Positions 56,640 to 64,000 of a stretch of DNA of 64,000 bases are shown in pieces. Position 1 is the first letter of the stretch. Each line of letters starts with the position of its first letter. Position numbers and translations under genes: made by a program. The notes under the pieces were generated by a model, which was given only the letters and a program-made list of their open reading frames with translations, was not told the origin of the DNA and made no database searches. Origin of the DNA: Azadirachta indica. Its lineage: Eukaryota; Streptophyta; Magnoliopsida; Sapindales; Meliaceae. The stretch is taken from the NCBI GenBank assembly GCA_022749755.1, contig CM040450.1, positions 10,314,913 through 10,378,912 on the forward strand, read 5' to 3'.

Positions 56640-57236
56640 GAAAAGTGAAGAGACTCCGAGAGATCGATTGAAATCTAAAACCACTGATTCAATCGCCCTT
56701 TCACAAAAGACGTATACGAAAATTAGATTAAAATAATATTGTACAAGTATGTGGTCCAATAAGGATTTGGGTGCTGAAAGTGAAACGCAAAGAAAGGATA
56801 GAAAGATATTTCGTGTAAGTGCTACTTTGTTTAATAGTCAACGGGACACCACAGCTCATCATCGGTACTTCAGATTCCTTCTAAATCAAAGCTTGATTTT
56901 TATTTCTCACTTCCTCGAAAGATCTCGGCCCAATGAATCAAGTCAAAAACCAGCTATATGTTTAGCTTGTTGCCTGTTTTAATGGAGGCTTCGAAACTAT
57001 GGAAGGTGAACAGACTAGACTGAGCCGCCAGGCCCAGCTTTAAAACAAGTTCCAAGTGCTCCAATGTAGGGTTAGGACCAAATTTAGTTAAATCCGAGAT
57101 GAATTCAACCAATCTTCTAACAACAATTACTTGATAGGAGTTGATGGTTTTGAAGTCTAGCGACAAAGGACTATGCATAGAACACAAGATAAAACGTAAA
57201 GTAAGCTCTCCTATGTTATTAAAGATCGTATGAACA
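56640..57236. other. 5' flank of the DUF247 gene; unexplained open frame on -
   Basis: A - strand frame (56,954-57,253) contains a complex, non-repetitive peptide with V-V-R-R-L-V-E-F-I-S-D-L and L-E-H-L-E-L-V-L-K-L-G-L. It begins inside the fold-back element end and has no family I recognise. It may be a gene fragment or chance; a + frame at 56,749-56,982 is equally unsupported. Confidence 0.35.
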
Positions 57237-57238
57237 AA

Positions 57239-57898
57239 GAGAAAATTAATCAAAATATCTCGTACTTACGTTAAATTTTCACTAATACTTATTATTTAAA
57301 ATTTATTATAAAAATGATCTATTTAAATTTTTTTAAACAAAAATATTTCTATTAAAAGTAAATATTAATTATTTTCAAAAAAATTTTATGATAGTATTTT
57401 AATTTAACTGGATCATTTTTTATACAAATTTTAAATAGTAATTATTTTAAAAAATTAAATTTTTAATTTGATTACTATTAAAAATGTCCCAATGAAATGA
57501 AGTTTATAAAATGGAAAAAAAAAAAATTGTATCCTCTTGTTTTGGACCATTGTCATGACATTTTGCTGGGCTAATTTCCATGCTATCTCAGCAAAAACAG
57601 CTACCTAGGCCCATGTTAAAGGAGAAGGGCCCAAAAAATAAAGGGCAATTTTAAATAATAACTAAATTAGGAATTTAATTTTTTAAAATAATCACTATTC
57701 AAAATTTGTATCAAAATTGATCCGATTGGATTAAAATACTCTTAATAAAAATTTTCAAAAATGACTAATATTTACTTTTAGTAGGGGCATTTTTGTTTCA
57801 CAATAATTTAAATGGATTATTTTTGTAAAAAATTTTGAATAATAGATATTACTGAAAATTTAAACTAAATTTGGGGTATTTTACTTAATTTTCTCAAA
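57239..57898. mobile_element. Fold-back MITE with TIRs of about 230 bp
   Basis: Left arm 57,239-57,480 is the complement of right arm about 57,645-57,898. Shared blocks include TAAAAGTAAATATTA (57,354 against the complement near 57,770) and ATTATTTTAAAAAATTAAAT (57,441 against the complement near 57,680). Termini read GAGAAAATTAATCAAAATAT and GAGAAAATTAAGTAAAATAC. The spacer holds GGCCCATG and GGGCCC. No coding region; TSD not resolved. Confidence 0.7.
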
Positions 57899-59650
57899 AG
57901 TAAAGGATAAAAACTTGAATTCTCACCCAGATTAATATTTCAAACAATTCAAAAAAATATATATAAAACAAAAAATGAGGAAAAATGAATCTTCTTCTTT
58001 TTCTTCTTCTTTTTTTTTAAGCCCAAACAAATTTATTACTTAATATCAAGTGACGAACTTTAATATTAATATTTTGTGTCACTAATTATCATACACATGT
58101 GCAAGTCAGAAGTTATAATTGAGGTCAAAATATAAAATTTAAAAATTTATATCATTCAACTTAATTTTATTATCTTAAAACTCTATAATCCAATTATCAT
58201 AATATGCATATGATAATTAAGCTTGACAAGAGTTAACCTTATATGAGTGATGTAGAATTAAATTGATTCCTTTAAGAGTTTAGGCGAACATCTTTGGAAT
58301 CTCATGGATATTAGGAAGACATAATATAAGATTATTAAAGTGTTAAAGCCTAGAACATCTTAATTATAAAGTATTTTGTGCTGTGTAGTCAATCATCTCT
58401 AGTTCAAACAAAGGGATTTTGTTTCAAAGAATCAAATTTAGGTTTCACCAAAATCTTGGAGAAAACAATTAGTTGTGCAGTGATTGTCGATAGTCTTAAA
58501 TGAACTTGTATATATGCATTCGCTCAACTACAAGATAATAGCATTAAAAAACTTGAATAAAATTCATTAATTAATTTCACTACAAGAGGCCAAAAAAAAA
58601 AAAATTAGCTACAAGAATAGAATTTTTACACTTCAAAATTTTAAACATATTAAAAAAATTATAAAAACAACATAAAATCAACATTATAAAATGATAATAA
58701 TATCATAATTTTTTTTTTAAAATGACATCATTTTAAGAAAATTATTATATATATTTTATCACGAACAATTTTATTATAAATTTTTAATTCATTTTTATTA
58801 AGATGTTATGATAAAAATGTTCTTAATAGAATAAAACATTGATTGTTGAGTAATTATTTTTCAAATATCACCTTTGTAGTATTGTCAGCCGCAAATCGAC
58901 CATAAATATTAACTTATTCGTAACAAATTGAAAACCAATCGTAATAATCAATCACAAAAATCAAAATGCTATATATATATATATGTTTTTTTCTTCTTAG
59001 CGTGTGAGTGCATTCCAAGGGGAGAATTTCAACACAAACGCAGTTACAACAAAGATCCCTTTTGAGAATCCATCAAAATTGACCTTGATTAGTCCAATTT
59101 TGAGGGAGGCAATTAATTTCTAAATAGATATTAATTATTTTATTGTTAATCTTGTAAATGAACGCATGCAATGAAACTTAAAAGAGAATTAATTATACAT
59201 ATAGAGAGAATCAAAAGCTAAACATTATTCAAACATTTGTGTTTAATGTTACCTTGGAATTTGGAAACGTTAGTTTTGGGTTAGAATTTAGAAAGCGAAA
59301 GCAGCTAGTCAACGTTGTATATCTCTATTGACTATTGTCTCTTGGCTCTAATGTGCAATTGTGGGGCCAAAGTTGATCGATTAATTAGAAAATTAATTAG
59401 AAATTGAATATAAAACTAAAGTTAAGAAACTTTAGACCTTAGAGTTTTTAGATTATTGAAGGCAATTCATGAGTTTTTGTTGGGGAAAATAATTAATTCA
59501 TGAGGGTTTTGGTTTGTGGTCAATGAAACTCAACCTCGATGATTTCCCATGAGAAGTTTTGAGTATTTTTCTCAAATAAATTATTCACTTAATGAAAATA
59601 ATAAAATAAATTTACAGTATTTAAGGTCAGTTTGGGGCAGACAAAAAATG
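57899..59650. other. Intergenic stretch, no gene seen
   Basis: AT-rich, without a supported frame. Near 58,900-58,960 a CAAATCGACC/AACCAATCG segment and a short TA run stand out but have no clear meaning. Confidence 0.45.
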
Positions 59651-59654
59651 TGCT

Positions 59655-61790
59655 TAACACTTATTAAAAGTTTGCTGGAGACATATTGAGAATTATAAAA
59701 TTTTCATTACACTTGATTGAAAATTTAAAATTAGTTGATAACATGTTAAAAATCACAACAATCTCCGGTTAGAGTGCAATCGACATAACCACTACAAATG
59801 CTAATTTTATAAAATACCTAAGTAATAAATATTAATTCAAAAATTATTTTAAAATATTTATTTAAATTAAACAACTATTTTTTTTATAAAAATTGTCAAA
59901 CTTGTTAATTAGTACTTACGAAGTGATAATAAAAAAATATTCCACTCAAACTTTTCATTACAACATGAACATAATGTTACATTATATTCAGGTATTTGTA
60001 TATTAAAATAATGAAAAAATACCTATTTTCTCTTTATTTTTTAACCACTACTTTATTATCTTTCTATTTTTTTTGTAATACTTCATCACTTCTTGCGTTT
60101 CGATTTTACCCTTTAGTGATTCAAATATGTTCGATTTTGTCATTTTATAATTGAAACATGAATCAATTGAACCGAATCAAAGAGTTGAACTGGAATGAGT
60201 TGAACCAATTTTTCTAAAATTGCAAAATAAATTGATATTATATGGATTCAAACCCGGACTTGATCAAAATAAATTGAATCTTTTACCATTCCACCAAATG
60301 CATATTTGTAATAAGTTGTTTAATCTTCAATAAATAACCATTTTAAACATATGTAAATAAATTCTATCAATAATAAATTCTATCAATAATAAATGTTATT
60401 AATATAAAAATTTATAACTTTAAAAATAATTTTATAAACATCAAAATTTTAAAATATTTCAAATTTAAAATTATTTAATATCATTAAATTATAAATTTTT
60501 TAAAATTAATTTTAAAAATAATAATGATTTTAAAACAATTTTAATTTTACCATAAATTACATTTATTTTTTCTTAATAATATTAGAAATTTATAAAATTT
60601 CTAAAATTATTATAAATAATTGTTAAATTATTATCATTAGCAATATTTCAGAATAATTTTATAAATATAAAAATATTTTTATCACATTAATAAAAATAAT
60701 TTATGTTTTAAAAAGAATTTATTATGTGTTTTGAAAAGAAATGTTTATTGAAGATTACAAAAAAAAATTAATAAAATAAATTAGTGTAGTGATAGGGGTG
60801 TTGGTGTGTTTCACCTGGTTCTAAGGTTTGAATCCTCACAATTTGATTTATTTTTGCAATTGAAAAAACCTTATTCAATTGGTTCTACTTCAACAGTTCA
60901 TGTTGAAATTATTAAAGGGTAAAACTGAAAAAAATTAAAAGTTGGAGGTGTTGGGATATTAGAGAAAATATAGAAAGGTAATGTGATATTAATTCAAAAA
61001 ATAAGAATAAATGGGCATTCTCCTCAAAATAATATAATATAATATCATATAATATATATTCTTTCTTCACAATTCACACACACAAATTACTCAAACAAGT
61101 GTTCATACTAATGTTCATGACTAAAATATCATGTACTACAATATAAATTTAATAGAGACATAATCAATATTCATGCATTAATCATATTTTAAATGATAAA
61201 AAATATACTAAAAAAATTGTTTAACAATAATAATATTTTTATTATTTGTTGTCATGATTATTTTAGAACAATCATGACAAAATGTGATAAGGATTTAAAT
61301 TTTAAAAGTTTGTTGGAGGCATGTTAGGAATCACAAAATTTTCATTAAACATTTTTAAAATTTTCAAAATTAGTTTAGGGCATTTTGGAAATCATAACAT
61401 TCTTGTTAAAATTAAAATGGTACCCGTTTAACCACTACAGATGCTAATTTTGTAAAAACACTGCAATAAATAATAATTCAAAAATCACATTAGATATTAA
61501 TTTTATTTAAATAAGCACTTTTCATCAAAATTGTCAAACTTGTTAATTAAGACTTATAGAGTACTAATCGAACTTGTTAATTAATTAAAGACTTATAGAG
61601 TCCTTATCAACATTGCCAAGCCACTCTTTGCATTTACTTTTTTGAAAATAAAAATCCCATTCAACCATTTCATTATTACATGAACATAATTTCACATTAC
61701 ATTCAATAATTTGTGCATTAAAATAATAATACATATATAATCTTTCTTCATAGTTAACACACTTACTCCTATAAGTATATTCAGATTAAA
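59655..61790 (+). repeat. Diverged tandem repeat, copy 1 interrupted by a fold-back element
   Basis: Copy 1 (59,655-60,012 continuing at 61,034-61,095) and copy 2 (61,305-61,780) share in order: AAAGTTTG-TGGAG, AACCACTACA-ATGCTAATTTT, AAATTGTCAAACTTGTTAAT, TACATGAACATAAT, TTTGT--ATTAAAATAAT and TCTTTCTTCA. Copy 2 is uninterrupted and supplies the empty site. Confidence 0.7.
60013..61025. mobile_element. MULE-like fold-back element with 8-bp TSD and tRNA-like segments
   Basis: A 1,013-bp element with arms of nearly 500 bp. Termini: GAAAAAATACCTATTTTCTC and, complemented, GAGGAGAATGCCCATTTATT, followed by a shared TTATTTTTT. AAAATAAT flanks it at 60,005-60,012 and 61,026-61,033. The uninterrupted repeat copy near 61,710 confirms the insertion. 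Both arms hold a B-box-like GGATTCAAAC (60,254 on +, the complement near 60,827), and one arm has AGTGTAGTGATAGGGGTG resembling a tRNA A-box. Non-coding. Long TIRs favour the Mutator superfamily, although the duplication is nearer to hAT length. Confidence 0.78.
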
Positions 61791-62007
61791 CCAAATAGCT
61801 AGGCTAATTCATCAAAGCAGAGAGCCTAATTCAACAAAGCCTCGCAATCAAATTAACTTCAAAATCATTAACTTGGTATAAGGAATTAACTTGTTACCAT
61901 ATCTTGAGCTGTTTGTTTCTTTTTCCTGGAAAAATAAAATTTTCCTTTCTCTCACTTTTAACTTGCTACCTTAAACAACAATACAAAAAAATTGCAAGGT
62001 TATTCTC

Positions 62008-62547
62008 TCAATTACTCCACAAAGTAAATTCTACAGTGTCTTCAAAATCATCCCATTTGAATCCATTTTTCATAGCAGGTGGCGTCAGAATCAAAGCTTC
62101 CGCCATGCTATCAAGAATTCCAGGCATGTTAAACACTTCTTCCTCGTCGACAAACGCCTGATTCTTCATTTCTAAACTAGAATCCAACGACGACGACGTC
62201 TTCACTGCAGCCTCCATTGCAGCATACTGTATATCCCTAACATTATCTGATCTTGCACGTGGCAACTCACATGCAGTCTCAGGGAAGTTTAAGGAAGCAG
62301 ACTCTCCTCTCAACGCCAAGGCAGCTACGTCGTAAGCCCTAGCAGCCATATCAGGGCTCGAGAAAGTCCCCAGCCAAATACGAGACTTCTTGTTTGGCTC
62401 ACGTAGCTCGCAGACCCACTTCCCATTCCTCCGCCGTACGCCTTTGTACACAGGGTGGCGCGTCTCCCGAAACTTCTTCCTTCCGGCCTTTCTCTTACAA
62501 CAAAAAGCTTTACTTGAAGACGATGATTGATCTTCTATGTTCTCCAT
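62008..62547 (-). CDS. AP2/ERF transcription factor, CBF/DREB1-like
   Basis: Intronless 179-aa regulator. The AP2 domain spans about 33-90 ([27 protein letters not shown]), with the DREB residues Val45 and Glu50. Just before it is [16 protein letters not shown], close to the CBF signature P-K-x-x-A-G-R-x-K-F-x-E-T-R-H-P, and the protein ends L-W-S-N, near the usual L-W-S-Y/F. The second CBF signature D-S-A-W-R is replaced by E-T-A-C-E-L-P. The acidic C-terminus (D-E-E-E-V-F-N-M-P) is the likely activation region. CBF proteins bind CRT/DRE sites in cold, drought or salt responses. I chose the ATG at 62,547; the open frame reaches a GTG at 62,700, but a TATA box lies within that extension. A minor CBF-clade or DREB1-related gene is most likely. 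Confidence 0.9.
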   Translation of the reverse strand: MENIEDQSSSSSKAFCCKRKAGRKKFRETRHPVYKGVRRRNGKWVCELREPNKKSRIWLGTFSSPDMAARAYDVAALALRGESASLNFPETACELPRARSDNVRDIQYAAMEAAVKTSSSLDSSLEMKNQAFVDEEEVFNMPGILDSMAEALILTPPAMKNGFKWDDFEDTVEFTLWSN

Positions 62548-62616
62548 AACTGAGACAGAAGAGAAGTTGCTGCTGCTTTGTGTCTGAATTATTACTGAAA
62601 CATGAGAGAGTGATAC

Positions 62617-62750
62617 GATCGAGAATATAAAGCAAGTAGTACGTGCTATTTCATTTTTTAACACGTTTAAAACGTGTTTGATTTGTGCAGGAATTGTCAC
62701 GTGTTTCAGGTGGAATTAATTATTCGAGTTGCGGAGCACACACGTGTGTT
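62617..62750 (-). promoter_or_regulatory. CBF-like promoter: TATA box and cluster of ACGT-core elements
   Basis: On -, a CTTTATATTC element (about 62,617-62,627) lies about 75 bp before the ATG. Within the next 125 bp are CACGTG at 62,698-62,703 and again at 62,741-62,746 (inside the palindrome ACACACGTGTGT), plus ACGT cores in GCACGTAC (near 62,641) and in the near-palindrome AACACGTTTAAAACGTGTT (62,659-62,677). These are G-box/ABRE-type sites recognised by bZIP and bHLH factors. Confidence 0.6.
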
Positions 62751-62759
62751 ATATTCTGT

Positions 62760-64000
62760 TCACATTCTCTTCCATAAATTCCAATTTGGATATTTTTCTC
62801 ACCGTTAAAAATTGAAAATTTAATTAATTAAATTAAAATAATCAATTATGAAGACAAGTTTGACATTACGTAGTCAAAAGAACCGAGAGTGGATTTTGTA
62901 AAACAATTGACTTTTTATAAACCGTTCGGACCACATAAGGTTTATGAAACTGAGAAGTCCCTATCCGACACCTAAGCTCTGTCACATTTACACGTAGCGG
63001 AAAATGATTGGACGAGAGAATTTTGTACAACTCGATCTCTACCAATCAGTTTGGGCGGTCTCTAACAAACTTAGCCGCTAAGCGTTGTTCTGCCTTTTAT
63101 TTGTCTTTTTTTTTTTTTTTTTTTATGGTTTTACATGTACGGTTTTAAATAGTTAATTAATTGATTACGAAAAATGACATTAAAGACTGATTTCACGTTT
63201 GTCTCTAGAATGGATGAACATTGCGTCATCAATGGCGATTGAGCGCATACAAATGATATAATATCTCATAGTTTATATACACTTTATAAGTGATATTACA
63301 TTTAATAAAAAATCGGTCGGTATGAGTTTGTAAGGCCAATAATTGATAGTCTTTTGAATTGATGCCAAGTATACAACTCGTAATAAATGATATTTATGTA
63401 AGTTAACGACGAGCGTCCAATACGTGACAAATGATATTTAAATTAATTTACGTTCTCATTTATATAAAAATTCAAAAAAATATATATATTATAAATTTTA
63501 ATAAAAGATTGTCACGTTAAATGTGGATTGTTAGAGGCCTTCGAGATAGTTATATTAGTTAGGTAAATTTAAAGTTGAATAGAGCAAACATAATAATTGT
63601 ATTGCGTGATTAAATAAGTGAAACTCTTATATTTCATATTAATAAAAAATAAATCGGTCTTAAATTTAAAAATAAATAAACAATTCTTCTTATTAAATTT
63701 TTTTTTTCTAGTGAATAACAAGTACTTAACGTGTCGTATCTCATATTTTGATCATTTTTAATATATCTATGATCACCAAAATTATGTTAATTTGAATAAT
63801 TAACATCGTTATTATTTTAAATAACATATTTATTCTTCTTCCAAAAATGTAATACCAATTTTTTTAAAAAAAAATTATTTAAGTTTTCTATTTTTTATCA
63901 TTTAACTAAGTTATATTAATCAAATCCACAAAAATCAACTCAAGGAAAAAATACAAAAAAGTCCAACTCCACCTATTGCGTAAACAACATTCACTAAGCC
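62760..64000. other. Upstream intergenic region of the CBF-like gene
   Basis: No gene seen. A T-run of about 24 lies at 63,101-63,124 and a CCAATCAG motif at about 63,043. AT-rich to the window end. Confidence 0.45.

Noticed and set aside
62548..62700. 51-residue N-terminal extension of the CBF-like protein
   Set aside because: It begins at GTG and contains the likely TATA box; the ATG at 62,547 fits family length.
1..64000. CRISPR array, operon or bacterial-type defence system
   Set aside because: Gene style, introns, LTR elements and base composition are those of a plant nucleus; the tandem arrays seen are microsatellites and LTR minisatellites.

Overview
The window looks like an AT-rich nuclear segment of a eudicot plant. 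It has intron-poor plant transcription-factor genes, a DUF247/UPF0481 gene, decayed Ty1/copia retrotransposons primed by initiator tRNA-Met, many fold-back DNA elements and SINE-like repeats. Nothing bacterial, organellar or viral was seen. Species cannot be fixed from the sequence; a rosid is a guess.

Layout. 1-11 kb is gene-poor: a long fold-back element carrying a nested hAT-like insertion (2.5-4.0 kb), then a decayed copia pol relic on + (4.9-7.65 kb). 11.6-12.2 kb holds an intronless DREB-type ERF gene (+) with two upstream ORFs. 12.2-21.8 kb is intergenic, with a 1.14 kb fold-back element bounded by 10-bp target-site duplications. 24.3-25.9 kb is a two-exon gene of unknown function whose expected start codon reads GTG. 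27.5-30.9 kb is a nest of non-coding, TRIM/LARD-like LTR units in both orientations. 55.3-56.6 kb is a DUF247 gene (-). 57.2-61.8 kb has two more fold-back elements. 62.0-62.5 kb is a CBF/DREB1-like gene (-) with a cluster of ACGT-core motifs upstream.

The most distinctive content is a local family of small acidic proteins that I do not recognise, spread over 21.9-54.4 kb. Full members carry an N-terminal F-P-Q-P-T-R-P-I-N block, a poly-Glu/coiled middle and a C-terminal R-F-K-I-R-T-V block. I count eight loci: three full-length intact (21.9 kb -, 31.4 kb +, 53.8 kb -), two shortened but open (35.9 kb +, 49.5 kb -), and three dead (26.6 kb -, a 3' remnant at 36.4 kb +, and a copy at 42.6-48.1 kb + broken by retrotransposons). 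Four of the five promoters examined share a GATTAGTCAA motif and a fifth carries a one-base variant of it, all about 30-45 bp before a TATA box, so they are probably co-regulated. The 49.5 kb copy has lost this module.

Two full-length but decayed copia elements (37,300-42,346 and 42,862-47,822, both -) sit in the same paralog, one in its upstream region and one inside its coding sequence. Empty-site comparison with paralogs supports both insertions. The window therefore records a tandem family that expands and degrades under heavy transposon pressure, between two stress-type AP2/ERF regulators.
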